Positions 42,809-52,067 of a stretch of 64,000 bases of DNA are shown piece after piece. The position numbers and the translations under genes were made by a program. Where the stretch lies: positions 1 to 64,000 of the forward strand of contig JAZRSV010000005.1 in NCBI GenBank assembly GCA_045651685.1, given 5' to 3'. Within the stretch, counting starts at the first letter, position 1, and each line of letters begins with the position of its first letter. The notes below the pieces were generated by a model. The model was not told the DNA's origin. It ran no database searches and saw nothing but the letters and a program-made list of their open reading frames with translations. The stretch comes from CAKVLS01 sp045651685. GTDB taxonomy: Bacteria; Bacillota; Clostridia; Christensenellales; UBA1242.

Positions 42809-43583
42809 AACTTTTAACTTTTATAAAAGAAACCTAAAAGAAATTTTAAGGGACCCTATTATTTATATTTTTTGTTTAGGTTTTCCTATTGCCATGTTTT
42901 TGTTGTTTTATCTAATAAGCAGCTTTAGTGGCGAGCAGTTGCCAACTTTCGAATTATTATCATTATTACCTGGCATAATGGTTTTTTCATATTCGTTTGT
43001 TATGCTAACTCTTGCAATTGTCGTATCTAAAGATAGACAAACATTTTTCTTAAAACGCCTATACTCTTCTCCAATGAAGTCTTATGATTTTATTTTAGGA
43101 TATTTTCTTGTAGGCTTGTTTATAGGCTTATTACAAAGCATTGTTTGCATCATAGCTGGGTTAATAATTGCACTAATAACCAATGCTGCCTTTGTATCTA
43201 TAGGCAATATATTACTTTTGATAATTGCACAACTACCTATACTTATAACGAATATCTTTTTGGGCATATTATTTGGCACATTATTTAATGACAAATCTGC
43301 CCCTGGTATTTGTTCGTTATTTATCAGTTTATCTGGCATAATCGGAGGCTGCTGGATGCCTCTAGAAACAATGGGTGGATTTGCAACTTTTTGTAGATTT
43401 TTACCATTTTACCCATCAGTTTATATAGGTAGAACAATCACAAACGCTACTAACGCATTTGGCTTTAACTATGTTTTTGATAGTGTGGCAAGTTTAGGTA
43501 TGATACCAATATTTGTCTTTATGTTTGCTAGCATTATCTTAACTATTATTACCTTTAAGAAAAGTATGGTTAGTGACAAATAA
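42801..43583 (+). CDS. ABC-2 type permease
   Basis: A 260-aa membrane protein with six predicted helices: about 20-40, 55-78, 100-128, 135-165, 172-190 and 228-252. ABC-2 permeases export drugs, lipids or polymers. The pattern RDPIIYIFCLGFPIAMFL at the N-terminus and the VVSKDRQTFFLKRLYSSPM loop are typical. It follows and overlaps the ATPase gene. Confidence 0.9.
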   Translation: MNKTFNFYKRNLKEILRDPIIYIFCLGFPIAMFLLFYLISSFSGEQLPTFELLSLLPGIMVFSYSFVMLTLAIVVSKDRQTFFLKRLYSSPMKSYDFILGYFLVGLFIGLLQSIVCIIAGLIIALITNAAFVSIGNILLLIIAQLPILITNIFLGILFGTLFNDKSAPGICSLFISLSGIIGGCWMPLETMGGFATFCRFLPFYPSVYIGRTITNATNAFGFNYVFDSVASLGMIPIFVFMFASIILTIITFKKSMVSDK

Positions 43584-43602
43584 CCCATATAGGAGAAAAA
43601 CA

Positions 43603-44112
43603 ATGATAAAGACAAAAAGACTTTTTATCACACACTTTACCCCAGATATGGCAAAAGCGGTACACCTTAACTCTCTTGACGAAGATAATAAAAAATTTAA
43701 TCCTAACGAAGTATTTGAAACACTAAAAGATGCACAAAGTGTAGTTGAGTTTCTTATAAGTGTTTATAAAAATGGCAATGGTCCTTTAGCATACCCTATC
43801 TTACTTAAAGACAACACAAACATAGGATATGTTCAGGCAGTGCCTATAAAAAACGAGTCATGGGAGATTGGCTACCATGTTGCAAAAGAATATACAAACA
43901 ACGGCTACGCAACAGAAGCAGTAAAAGCTTTTTTGCCCAATATAATGCAACAACTTAACATAAAAACAATATACGGCATATGTATCGCCGAAAACATTGC
44001 CTCAATAAAAGTTTTAGAAAAAACAGGTTTTGTAAAAGAATTTGAAGGCATTGGTACATATCAAGGCAAAAAAAGAAATATTTGTAAGTATATTTATAAA
44101 TTAACTCAATAA
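43603..44112 (+). CDS. GNAT family N-acetyltransferase
   Basis: A 169-aa acetyltransferase of the RimJ/RimL type: TKRLFITHF start, IGYVQAVPI, WEIGYHVAKEYTNNGYATEAVKAFL with the acetyl-CoA loop, and ENIASIKVLEKTGFVKE. AGGAG supports the ATG at 43603; the longer frame overlaps the permease. It is the last gene of the cassette and may modify the exported compound or an unrelated small molecule. Confidence 0.9.
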   Translation: MIKTKRLFITHFTPDMAKAVHLNSLDEDNKKFNPNEVFETLKDAQSVVEFLISVYKNGNGPLAYPILLKDNTNIGYVQAVPIKNESWEIGYHVAKEYTNNGYATEAVKAFLPNIMQQLNIKTIYGICIAENIASIKVLEKTGFVKEFEGIGTYQGKKRNICKYIYKLTQ

Positions 44113-44125
44113 ACCAATATTAATA

Positions 44126-44159
44126 AAAAAGAGCATTCATTGTTTTGAATGCTCTTTTT
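44126..44159. terminator. Bidirectional terminator between the cassette and tyrS
   Basis: Fourteen-base perfect arms, AAAAAGAGCATTCA/TGAATGCTCTTTTT (44126-44139, 44146-44159). It can end both the rightward GNAT transcript and the leftward tyrS transcript. Confidence 0.92.
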
Positions 44160-44177
44160 GTTTATATATTTTTACAA

Positions 44178-45422
44178 CTAAACCAAAGTCACTTTTAAGA
44201 AGTTCTTTTTACCTTTTTTAAGAATAATATAACCTTCTTCAAAGTCTTTTTCGGTCAAAACTTGATTAAAGTCTTTTACCTTAACATCGTTAATAGCTAG
44301 ACCATTTTGCTCTACAAGTCTTCTTGCTTCTGACTTTGATGCAACAAAGTTAGTAATTGTTGTCACCAACTCTACAACCTTAAGGTCTTTTAGGTCAGCT
44401 TTTGCAAGATCATAATTTGGCACATTTGTTAGATCAATGCCACCTTGGAACAAAGCTTGAGAAGCTTGCTCTGCAATTTTTGCATCTTCTTCGCCACGAA
44501 CAAACTTTGTTATTTCGTATGAAAGAACTTTTTTGGCATTGACAATATCATCTGCAATAAGCTTTCTTACAGTTGCCATATCAATATCTGTAAATAGCGC
44601 AAACATCATCTCTACACAAGCATCTGGTGTTTGGTATACACCTTGGTAAAAATCATATGCAGAAATTTTGTCTTTATCAATCCAGATAGCACCTTTTTCG
44701 GTTTTGCCCATCTTTTTGCCTTCTGGAGTAAGTAGCAATGGATTAGTTGCACCAACAAGTTGAACATTGGTATTGTTAGCAAAGTTAAGTTTGCGTTGCA
44801 ACTCAACACCAGCAACAATATTGCCCCATTGATCGCCACCACCATATTGCAAAGTACAGCCATACTCTCTATTAAGGTGTACAAAATCATATGCTTGCAT
44901 TAACATATAACCCATCTCAAAGAATGTTAAGCCACCCTCTTCTATACGGTTAGCATATATCTCGTTAGATAGCATTTTGTTTACATTAAAGTGTACGCCT
45001 ATCTCTCTCATAAAGTCGATATAGTCATAACCCTTAAACCAATCAGCATTGTTAACAATAATAGCAGGATTGTCACCTTCGAAGTTCAAAAATACCTTAA
45101 GAGTGTTTTTTATCTTTTCGATATTTTGGCTAATTTGTTCTTTTGTTAACATTTTACGAAGTTCTGTTCTGCCAGAAGGATCACCAACACATGCAGTTGC
45201 GCCACCCATTAACAACAAAACCTTGTGACCAGCTTGTTGAAAGCGTCTCAAAATGCAGTATGGTACGCAGTGTCCAATATGCAAGCTATCTGCTGTAGGG
45301 TCTGTACCTTCGTACAAAGTAATTGGCTTGCCACTTTCTAACATTTCTTTTAGTGCCTTTTCGTCTGTACATTGGTACAAAAGGCCTCTTTCTTTTAGTG
45401 TTTCAAATAATTTTGTATCCAT
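44178..45422 (-). CDS. tyrS: Tyrosyl-tRNA synthetase
   Basis: Class I enzyme of 414 aa. The HIGH motif is at about 44 (DSLHIGHCVPY), the tyrosine site DFMREIGVHFNVNKML and QYGGGDQWGNI follow, and the KMSKS-type loop is KKMGKTEKGAIW. A C-terminal S4-like RNA-binding domain spans about 345-410. The ATG at 45422 is supported by AAAGGAT. Expression is set by a tyrosine T-box upstream. Confidence 0.97.
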   Translation of the reverse strand: MDTKLFETLKERGLLYQCTDEKALKEMLESGKPITLYEGTDPTADSLHIGHCVPYCILRRFQQAGHKVLLLMGGATACVGDPSGRTELRKMLTKEQISQNIEKIKNTLKVFLNFEGDNPAIIVNNADWFKGYDYIDFMREIGVHFNVNKMLSNEIYANRIEEGGLTFFEMGYMLMQAYDFVHLNREYGCTLQYGGGDQWGNIVAGVELQRKLNFANNTNVQLVGATNPLLLTPEGKKMGKTEKGAIWIDKDKISAYDFYQGVYQTPDACVEMMFALFTDIDMATVRKLIADDIVNAKKVLSYEITKFVRGEEDAKIAEQASQALFQGGIDLTNVPNYDLAKADLKDLKVVELVTTITNFVASKSEARRLVEQNGLAINDVKVKDFNQVLTEKDFEEGYIILKKGKKNFLKVTLV

Positions 45423-45438
45423 AATCAATCCTTTTAAT

Positions 45439-45676
45439 AAAAAAAGCACACCATCCTCAAAATTTTAAGGACGAAGTGTGCTTTCGTGGTACCACCTTAA
45501 TTTATCTAAAACAAATTTTAGACCTCTATTTATCTTTTTGTAGCAAAAAATAAAAAACTCTTTGCTCGTGATATTGTAATTCAAAATTATTCTCTCAAAA
45601 TCTTTCACCAACCGATTTCTCTCTATATCAAGCGATAACTTCTACTATGTATCAGTCTCTGCAAATATTTAACTAT
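45439..45676 (-). promoter_or_regulatory. Tyrosine T-box leader of tyrS
   Basis: The conserved T-box (read leftward AAGGTGGTACCACG) is at 45485-45498. The terminator follows: AGCACAC/GTGTGCT (45445-45451, 45476-45482) with seven U. Upstream, GGTTGGTGAAA of stem I is visible near 45602-45612, and a TAC specifier codon (45576-45578), placed before GAGC, matches tyrosine. Uncharged tRNA-Tyr would pair there and favour antitermination. Confidence 0.92.
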
Positions 45677-45681
45677 GTATT

Positions 45682-45709
45682 ATTGTAAACATTTTTTATA
45701 TTTTGTCAA
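45682..45709 (-). promoter_or_regulatory. Sigma-A promoter of tyrS
   Basis: Read leftward: TTGACA (45704-45709), 16-bp spacer, TACAAT (45682-45687), with a start near 45676 at the head of the T-box leader. The -35 box lies just after the yraN stop codon. Confidence 0.75.
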
Positions 45710-45711
45710 GG

Positions 45712-46062
45712 CTAAAAGGCATCTTTTATATGTGTTATTTTACAATCTTTTTTGTCACCGACAATTTCTATCACATCAAATCTAACAGACATATCTGATA
45801 AACCTTTTGCCTTAAGATAAGCTGTGGTAGTTAGCCTTATTTTGTTTTGTTTTTTACAATCAACCGCTTCTCTAGGATATCCAAATTTTAACGAAGATCG
45901 CGTCTTTACCTCTACCACAACCAACACATCATTATCATATGCAACAATATCAAGCTCACCTATTTTGTTGGTTATATTGCATTGTATATTTTTATAACCT
46001 AGTTGCTTTAAGTACTTTACCGCCAAAGCTTCGCCAATATTACCTATTTCTTTGTTAATCAT
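45712..46062 (-). CDS. yraN: YraN family (UPF0102) endonuclease-like protein
   Basis: A 116-aa protein with a restriction-endonuclease-like fold: GEALAVKYLKQLGYKNIQCN, then GELDIVAYDNDVLVVVEVKTRSS with the E/D and EVK residues. Function unsettled. It overlaps rnhB by eight bases, the usual neighbour. Confidence 0.92.
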   Translation of the reverse strand: MINKEIGNIGEALAVKYLKQLGYKNIQCNITNKIGELDIVAYDNDVLVVVEVKTRSSLKFGYPREAVDCKKQNKIRLTTTAYLKAKGLSDMSVRFDVIEIVGDKKDCKITHIKDAF

Positions 46063-46669
46063 TTTTACCTACAAAATTTTTTATAAAACTATCTCTATGA
46101 ATATCGCATTTGCCATATTGCTTTAATGCGTCTATGTGTGCTTTTGTTCCATAGCCTTTGTGCTTTTCAAAACCATATTGCGGATATGTCTTTGCATACT
46201 CTAACATCAATCTATCACGATATACTTTGGCCAAAATGCTAGCAGCTGCAATGTTATAACTCTTTGCATCGCCTTTTATAATACTCTCTTGCATAACATC
46301 TATATCTAACTTAACAGCATCTATCAAAACCACATCTGGCACAATATTTAAGTTTTTTACAGCCATTTTCATGCCTAATTTTGTAGCATTAAGAATATTA
46401 ATATCATCTATAGTATCTTTGTCAATCGCAACTATACTATAAGAGACTGCTGTTTTAATAATTTGTTCGTACAAAGCTTCACGCTTTTTTTCGGTCAACT
46501 TTTTGCTATCATTAATACCATCAATTATTTTGTCAGACTGAAGTGGCATAATAACACACGCACACACAACAGGTCCAGCAAGTGGTCCCCTGCCGGCTTC
46601 GTCAATGCCAGCAATATACGATAGATGTTTATATTTATTTTCGTACTCAAACATATCTTTTGTAGTCAT
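46055..46669 (-). CDS. rnhB: Ribonuclease HII
   Basis: Removes ribonucleotides from DNA. The 204-aa protein shows IAGIDEAGRGPLAGPVVCACVI (positions about 18-39), the DSKKLTEKKRE motif, VLIDAVKL, and the KGDAKSYNIAAASILAKVYRD block. Catalytic D22, E23 and later acidic residues are present. It overlaps rbgA. Confidence 0.96.
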   Translation of the reverse strand: MTTKDMFEYENKYKHLSYIAGIDEAGRGPLAGPVVCACVIMPLQSDKIIDGINDSKKLTEKKREALYEQIIKTAVSYSIVAIDKDTIDDINILNATKLGMKMAVKNLNIVPDVVLIDAVKLDIDVMQESIIKGDAKSYNIAAASILAKVYRDRLMLEYAKTYPQYGFEKHKGYGTKAHIDALKQYGKCDIHRDSFIKNFVGKND

Positions 46670-47501
46670 CTAAAATAATCTTCCCAAACTTACCTTTTCT
46701 AAAATCATCAACTATCATACGAGCACATCTATCATAGTCTGGCTCATTGCCTTTTAGTACACACTTTCTTGCAAAGCATATATCATCAAAAATTTCGATT
46801 ATTTCTTGCTCGTCTGTTATTTCGATATTATATCTTTCACACAAAACATCGCGTTTTAGGTCCTTAAAATCTCTCAAAAGGTTGAAAGCAAGATCGTTGA
46901 TATCTAAAACATCGTCTTTAATACTGCCGATATAAGCTAAATTTTTGGCTATATTTTGATCTTCAAAACTTGGCCATAATGTACCCGGCATATCCAAAAC
47001 TTCTATACCATTGTCAATGGTCACCCATTGTTTGCCTTTGGTCACACCAGGTCTATTGCCGGTCACTGCTCTAGCAACACCGCAAAGGTTATTTACCAAA
47101 GTGCTCTTGCCGCTATTTGGCACACCAACAACCATAGCTCTAATAATTTTGTTAATATTTTTTGCCTTATAGCTATCTATCTTATCTTTCATAAGTTTTT
47201 TGATAAGACCAACAATAACTTTGCAGCTGTTTGACGCTGTAGCATTAAGAGCAACAGCAACACTATCATTAGATGAAAAATATTGCACCCATTTGTCAAG
47301 TTCTTGCTTATTTACAAGGTCACACTTGTTTAATACATATACAATTTTTTTATTACCAATAATAGAGTTTAGTTTTGGATTTTGACAAGAATATGGCGCA
47401 CGGCTATCCAAAACATATATAATAACATCTACAACTTTTAATTCTTTTTCTATAACTCTCAAGGCCTTTGTCATATGCCCAGGAAACCATTGTATAACCA
47501 T
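46647..47501 (-). CDS. rbgA: Ribosome biogenesis GTPase RbgA/YlqF
   Basis: A circularly permuted GTPase for late 50S assembly, 284 aa. It starts MVIQWFPGHMTKALR; G4 is YVLNKCDLVNK (about 59), the P-loop GVPNSGKSTLVNNL (about 127) and G3 VLDMPGTLWP (about 171). GGAGAG supports the ATG at 47501; the longer frame overlaps the end of trmD. Confidence 0.96.
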   Translation of the reverse strand: MVIQWFPGHMTKALRVIEKELKVVDVIIYVLDSRAPYSCQNPKLNSIIGNKKIVYVLNKCDLVNKQELDKWVQYFSSNDSVAVALNATASNSCKVIVGLIKKLMKDKIDSYKAKNINKIIRAMVVGVPNSGKSTLVNNLCGVARAVTGNRPGVTKGKQWVTIDNGIEVLDMPGTLWPSFEDQNIAKNLAYIGSIKDDVLDINDLAFNLLRDFKDLKRDVLCERYNIEITDEQEIIEIFDDICFARKCVLKGNEPDYDRCARMIVDDFRKGKFGKIILDDYKRYV

Positions 47502-47514
47502 AAACTCTCCTTTT

Positions 47515-48195
47515 TTAATTATCTTTATTATCAAGTAAGTCTGGACGGTATTTTTCTGTTTCTAACAATCTTTGTTCAGACTTCCATTTTTCTATCTCTG
47601 CGTGGTTGCCACTTAACAAAATTTCTGGGACTCTTAATCCCATAAATTCTTGTGGTCTTGTGTATTGCGGATACTCTAACAAGCCATTGCTAAAACTCTC
47701 GTCATCTGTACTTGTGCTATTGTGCAAAACACCCTCGATATATCTACTAACACTATCAACCAAAACCATTGCAGGTATCTCGCCACCTGTCAAAACATAG
47801 TCACCAATACTAATTTGCTCGTTGACACATAGCTTGATTATTCTTTCATCCAAGCCTTCGTAGTGGCCACAAATAATAACCAAGTGTTTTACTGTTTTTG
47901 CAAGTTCAATTACTTTTTTTTGCTTAAGAACAGTGCCTTTTGGCGACATGTATACAACATAGCTATCTGGTGTCACAACGCTTTGTATGGCGTCATAAAT
48001 AGGTTGTGGAGTAAGCACCATGCCTGCACCACCACTAAAAGCATAGTCGTCTACTTTTTTGTGTTTGTTTTTAGAAAAGTCTCTAAAATTAACAATATTA
48101 ATATCAAGCAAATTGTTGTCTTGAGCTCTCTTTAGCAAGCTTGCATTGATAGCAGAAAACATCTCTGGAAAAAGCGTCAAAATGTCTATTTTCAT
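47515..48195 (-). CDS. trmD: tRNA guanine-37 N1-methyltransferase
   Basis: A SPOUT enzyme that prevents frameshifting, 226 aa. It has the start MKIDILTLFPEMFSAI, DYAFSGGAGMVLTPQPIYDA, the SAM knot with CGHYEGLDERII and IGDYVLTGGEIPAMVLVDSV. The four-base overlap with rimM is typical. Confidence 0.97.
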   Translation of the reverse strand: MKIDILTLFPEMFSAINASLLKRAQDNNLLDINIVNFRDFSKNKHKKVDDYAFSGGAGMVLTPQPIYDAIQSVVTPDSYVVYMSPKGTVLKQKKVIELAKTVKHLVIICGHYEGLDERIIKLCVNEQISIGDYVLTGGEIPAMVLVDSVSRYIEGVLHNSTSTDDESFSNGLLEYPQYTRPQEFMGLRVPEILLSGNHAEIEKWKSEQRLLETEKYRPDLLDNKDN

Positions 48196-48689
48196 ACACG
48201 CACCTCTTCTAAAACTTTGCTATCTACGGTCAAAGTTCTTGTATCATAATCAACACTAACTATTAAACTTTTGATAAATGGGAAAGAAAATACCCCTTGT
48301 CTACCATAAACAACATAAACATCAGCAGCACCATATTGTTCAATATCTTTGATATTGCCAAGTTCTACCCCGTTATCATCTACCACTCGCATACCAAGCA
48401 TATCTTCTACAAGGTATTCGTGTTCATTTAGTGTTGGGCCATTATCACGAGTGACTTTAAGTATTTTGCCTCTAAAGTTTTCGGCTTGAGTTCTGTCGGT
48501 CAAACCTTTTATTGTGATATAACCAAAACCTTGTCTAACAACACAATGTTCTACCTCATGTGTAGTATTGCCTATTATTACTTCTTTTAGGCCTTTGTAA
48601 AAGGCATCATCTTGCATATAAACTTCTAACTTTAGTTCACCCTTTACGCCTTGTGGCTTTAGTACTTTTGCAATAGTTATAGTGTCCAT
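48192..48689 (-). CDS. rimM: Ribosome maturation factor RimM
   Basis: Binds S19 in 30S assembly. The 165-aa protein starts TITIAKVLKPQGVKGELKLEVY, has a PRC-barrel domain with EYLVEDMLGMRVVDDNGVELG, and ends with FIKSLIVSVDYDTRTLTVD. AGGAGAAA supports the ATG at 48689; the longer frame reaches into an AT-rich gap. Confidence 0.95.
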   Translation of the reverse strand: MDTITIAKVLKPQGVKGELKLEVYMQDDAFYKGLKEVIIGNTTHEVEHCVVRQGFGYITIKGLTDRTQAENFRGKILKVTRDNGPTLNEHEYLVEDMLGMRVVDDNGVELGNIKDIEQYGAADVYVVYGRQGVFSFPFIKSLIVSVDYDTRTLTVDSKVLEEVRV

Positions 48690-48801
48690 TTTATTTCTCC
48701 TACGATATTTTAACACAAAAAATTTGCATATGCAAAATATTTTATTGATATACCTTATCAAAAACAAAAAACAACGGCATAACCGTTGTTTTTATAGCAA
48801 G

Positions 48802-49029
48802 TTATTTTACTTTAATAACATATCTTGCACGACTTCTTGCAGAAGCAGAACGAACAATGTTGCGAATGCTTTGAACAATCTTGCCGTTTTTGCCAATTAC
48901 TTTACCCATATCGTCTGGGTTAACAGTCACTGTTATAACTGTCACTTTGCCATCTACTGCAGATTCTACAACAACATCGTCTTTGTTTTCTACAAGGTTT
49001 TTTACGATATATTCTACAAAACTTTCCAT
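48802..49029 (-). CDS. khpA: KH-domain RNA-binding protein KhpA
   Basis: A 75-aa protein made of one KH domain with the GKVIGKNGKIVQSIRNIV motif at about 40-57. KhpA pairs with KhpB/Jag and affects cell division and RNA stability in other Firmicutes. It lies between rpsP and rimM, as usual. The 112-bp gap to rimM holds a small hairpin (48774-48790) that may attenuate. Confidence 0.93.
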   Translation of the reverse strand: MESFVEYIVKNLVENKDDVVVESAVDGKVTVITVTVNPDDMGKVIGKNGKIVQSIRNIVRSASARSRARYVIKVK

Positions 49030-49046
49030 ATTATTCTCCTAAAAGA

Positions 49047-49352
49047 TTAAGCGTTTTTGCTTTCTTTTTTAGGTGCAGTAACTTTCTTTGAAGTATAAGG
49101 TTTTGCATCTTTAACGATACCAGCCTTAACCAAAAGTGTACGCGCTGTCTCTGTAGGTTGAGCACCATTTTTGATCCATTGAGCTGTTTTGTCAGCATCA
49201 AGTTTGATTTCTACAGGTTCTTTAAGAGGGTTAAAATAACCTAGTGTATCGATAACTTTACCATCTCTTGCTGTTCTAGAATCAGCAACAACTACTCTGT
49301 AGAATGGTGATTTTTTGTCGCCCATACGAGTTAATCTAATTTTAACTGCCAT
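49047..49352 (-). CDS. rpsP: 30S ribosomal protein S16
   Basis: A 101-aa protein with the standard AVKIRLTRMGDKKSPFYRVVVADSR start, DTLGYFNP and AQWIKNGAQPTETA motifs, and a Lys-rich tail. It follows ffh by 69 bases and leads the khpA-rimM-trmD-rbgA group. Confidence 0.98.
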   Translation of the reverse strand: MAVKIRLTRMGDKKSPFYRVVVADSRTARDGKVIDTLGYFNPLKEPVEIKLDADKTAQWIKNGAQPTETARTLLVKAGIVKDAKPYTSKKVTAPKKESKNA

Positions 49353-49421
49353 TATAAAAATTCTCCTTTTGTTGTTTTTTATATATTAAATTTGAAAATA
49401 TATAACTAATTAATCTTTGCT

Positions 49422-50741
49422 TTAGAACAAACCTCTAAAAGCACCTTTTTTCTTGCCATTAATTTGCTTCATAAGTTCTTTTGATTGTTCAAACTGTTTT
49501 AGCAATCTATTGACATCTTGTATTTGAGTACCACTACCAGCAGCTATACGCTTCTTTTGACCCGCTTTAATAAGTTCAGGGTTGCGACGCTCTCTAGGAG
49601 TCATACTTTGAATAATAGCTTTGTTTCTTGCAAGTTCTTTTTCGTCTACTTGTACGCCTTTTAGCTTATTACTTACACCAGGTATCATCGAAATAATATC
49701 ATTGATGTCACCCATCTTTTTGATACTTTCTACCTGTGCCAAATAATCTTCAAATGTAAAGCTATTTTCTCTAAATTTCTTTTCTAGTTCTTTTGCTTCT
49801 TGCTCGGTCACAGCACTTTGTGCTTTTTCGATAAGTGTAAGCACATCACCCATGCCCAAAATTCTAGAAGCCATACGGTCTGGATAAAAAGGTTCGATAT
49901 CACCAATTTTTTCTCCGACACCACAGAACTTAATTGGCTTGCCGGTCACCTCTCTGATAGACAATGCTGCACCACCACGAGTGTCACCATCAAGTTTTGT
50001 CAAGATAACGCCAGTGATGTCTAGGTCTTCGTTAAACTTTTGAGCAACATTGACAGACTCTTGACCAAGCATCGCATCTACAGTAAGTAAGATTTCGGTA
50101 GGTGCAACTGCCTTTTTGATTTCTTTAAGTTCGTTCATCAATTCTTCATTGATAGAAAGTCTACCTGCAGTATCGATGATGACTGTGTCATACATCATTT
50201 TGTTAGCATACTCAATAGCTTGCTTTGCAGTTTTTACAGGGCTTTGAGTACCCTTTTCAAAAACTTCTGCATTGGCAGCTTTGCCAACAACGCACAATTG
50301 AGATATAGCAGCAGGTCTATAAATGTCACCAGCAACTAACAATGGTTTTTTGCCTTGACTCTTAAGATGCATAGCAAGTTTACCACACATAGTAGTTTTA
50401 CCAGCACCTTGCAAACCACACATCATTATTACTGTTGGTGGATTAGAACTTACAGCCAGCTTTGAGTTATTGCTACCCATAAGAGCTGTTAATTCTTCGT
50501 TAACGATTTTTATAACTTGTTGTCCAGGAGTCAAACTCTCTAAAATATTTTGGCCAAGTGCTTTTTCGCTTACAGAGTTAACAAACTTTTTTGCCACCAA
50601 AAAGTTAACATCAGCTTCGAGCAAAGCTACTCTAACTTCTCTCATGGCTTCTTTTATCTCTAACTCTGTTAGTCTGCCACGCTTGGTTAGTTTGCTAAAA
50701 ATGTGATTAAGTCTCTGGCTCAATCCAGAAAATAAAGACAT
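49422..50741 (-). CDS. ffh: Signal recognition particle protein Ffh
   Basis: SRP54 GTPase of 439 aa. It has the N domain, P-loop GLQGAGKTTMCGKLA (about 108), DTAGRLSINEELM (about 190) and TKLDGDTRGGAAL (about 248), and the Met-rich M domain from about 300 with PGVSNKLKG and GSGTQIQDVNRLLKQFEQ. Its start overlaps the ylxM stop (TAATG). Confidence 0.98.
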   Translation of the reverse strand: MSLFSGLSQRLNHIFSKLTKRGRLTELEIKEAMREVRVALLEADVNFLVAKKFVNSVSEKALGQNILESLTPGQQVIKIVNEELTALMGSNNSKLAVSSNPPTVIMMCGLQGAGKTTMCGKLAMHLKSQGKKPLLVAGDIYRPAAISQLCVVGKAANAEVFEKGTQSPVKTAKQAIEYANKMMYDTVIIDTAGRLSINEELMNELKEIKKAVAPTEILLTVDAMLGQESVNVAQKFNEDLDITGVILTKLDGDTRGGAALSIREVTGKPIKFCGVGEKIGDIEPFYPDRMASRILGMGDVLTLIEKAQSAVTEQEAKELEKKFRENSFTFEDYLAQVESIKKMGDINDIISMIPGVSNKLKGVQVDEKELARNKAIIQSMTPRERRNPELIKAGQKKRIAAGSGTQIQDVNRLLKQFEQSKELMKQINGKKKGAFRGLF

Positions 50742-51070
50742 TACATATCCTCCAAAATTTTGTTTAGAGCATCAATTAGTGACTGCTTGTCAATATTATC
50801 AATATTGTCCAAAACATCACCAACAGTCTGCTTAATTTTGTTAAATTTTTCTAACAAACCAAGTTTATTTTCATAATCGTTTAAGACATTAACACTGCGC
50901 TTAATCAAATCATTAACTGCTTGCCTAGAAGAATTATGAGTTTGTGCAATTTCACTTATAGAGTTGTTGTCAAAGTAAAACTCGGACAAAATTTCGCATT
51001 GTTTGTCTGTTAGCAAGTTTTGGTACATCTCTAACAACAAACTATCTCTTAAATTTTGCTGAATATCCAT
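50741..51070 (-). CDS. ylxM: YlxM-like helix-turn-helix protein
   Basis: A 109-aa protein with a sigma-70 region 4-like helix-turn-helix: LLTDKQCEILSEFYFDNNSISEIAQ then SRQAVNDLIKRSVNVL (positions about 22-70). In other Firmicutes YlxM supports SRP function. I chose the ATG at 51070, nine bases after AAAGG; the longer frame needs a TTG. Strong promoter upstream. Confidence 0.92.
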   Translation of the reverse strand: MDIQQNLRDSLLLEMYQNLLTDKQCEILSEFYFDNNSISEIAQTHNSSRQAVNDLIKRSVNVLNDYENKLGLLEKFNKIKQTVGDVLDNIDNIDKQSLIDALNKILEDM

Positions 51071-51110
51071 AAGACCCAACCTTTGTCAAGTGAAATTACT
51101 TTACAATGCT

Positions 51111-51139
51111 ATTATATACTTTTATAACTTGGTTGTCAA
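51111..51139 (-). promoter_or_regulatory. Consensus sigma-A promoter of ylxM-ffh
   Basis: Read leftward: perfect TTGACA (51134-51139), 17-bp spacer, perfect TATAAT (51111-51116). It is one of the strongest promoters in the window and probably drives ffh and, by read-through, the rpsP group. Confidence 0.9.
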
Positions 51140-51170
51140 CAGTATTTTTGAAAAAAATTTTTATAAAAAA

Positions 51171-52067
51171 CTAAAATATCGCCTCTACAAAATCGTGCGC
51201 ATTAAATTCGTCAAGGTCATCTATACCCTCACCAACACCGATAAAGCATACTGGCACATTTAGCTCTTGTACAATTTGAAAAACAACGCCACCCTTGCTT
51301 GTACCATCAAGCTTGGTAAGAACAATACCATCAATACCTACAGCATCTTTGAAAGCGTTAACTTGAGCTATAGAATTTTGACCGATTGTAGCGTCTAGCA
51401 CAATAAGATTTACAACTTTTGCATCAGCATACTCTCTTGCAATAACACGATTGATCTTTTTTAGCTCTTCCATAAGGTTAACTTTTGTGTGCAATCTACC
51501 TGCTGTATCTACAATAAGTACATCTGTCTTTTTTGCTTTTGCACTAGCTATACCATCATAAACAACAGCTGCAGCATCAGCACCTTCGGCATGTTTTACA
51601 ATTTTTACATCACTACGCTTTGCCCACTCGTTAAGTTGCTCGCTTGCTGCCGCTCTAAAAGTATCACCAGCTACCAAAGTGACAGATTTTTTTTGCTTTT
51701 TGAAATAGTTTGACAGTTTACCTATGGTTGTAGTTTTACCAACACCGTTTACGCCAACTACAGTTATTATTAAAGGATATTGCCACTCTATTTTTTCTGC
51801 TTGCAAAAGGATATCTTCTAATACTTTTTTTAGAGCACCTTTTGCTTCTTCTGCCTTATAAATTTTTTGAGTTTTTATCTCTCTTTTTAGATTACTAATA
51901 ATCTCATTGGTAGTCTCGCTACCGATATCAGAACTAATTAGGATAAATTCTAACTCATCATAAAAGTCATCGTTAATTTCGCCCAAACCAAACAAACTAT
52001 TAAGTTTGTTAACAAAGGCATCTTTGGTCTTTTTTAGACCACCAACTAATTTTTGAAAAAACCCCAT
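51171..52067 (-). CDS. ftsY: SRP receptor FtsY
   Basis: Membrane-associated SRP receptor GTPase, 298 aa. P-loop GVNGVGKTTTIGKLSNYF (about 108), VAGDTFRAAASEQL (about 132), VDTAGRLHTK (about 185) and TKLDGTSKGG (about 249). The N-terminal acidic domain of E. coli FtsY is absent, as in Firmicutes. It lies downstream of smc. Confidence 0.97.
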   Translation of the reverse strand: MGFFQKLVGGLKKTKDAFVNKLNSLFGLGEINDDFYDELEFILISSDIGSETTNEIISNLKREIKTQKIYKAEEAKGALKKVLEDILLQAEKIEWQYPLIITVVGVNGVGKTTTIGKLSNYFKKQKKSVTLVAGDTFRAAASEQLNEWAKRSDVKIVKHAEGADAAAVVYDGIASAKAKKTDVLIVDTAGRLHTKVNLMEELKKINRVIAREYADAKVVNLIVLDATIGQNSIAQVNAFKDAVGIDGIVLTKLDGTSKGGVVFQIVQELNVPVCFIGVGEGIDDLDEFNAHDFVEAIF

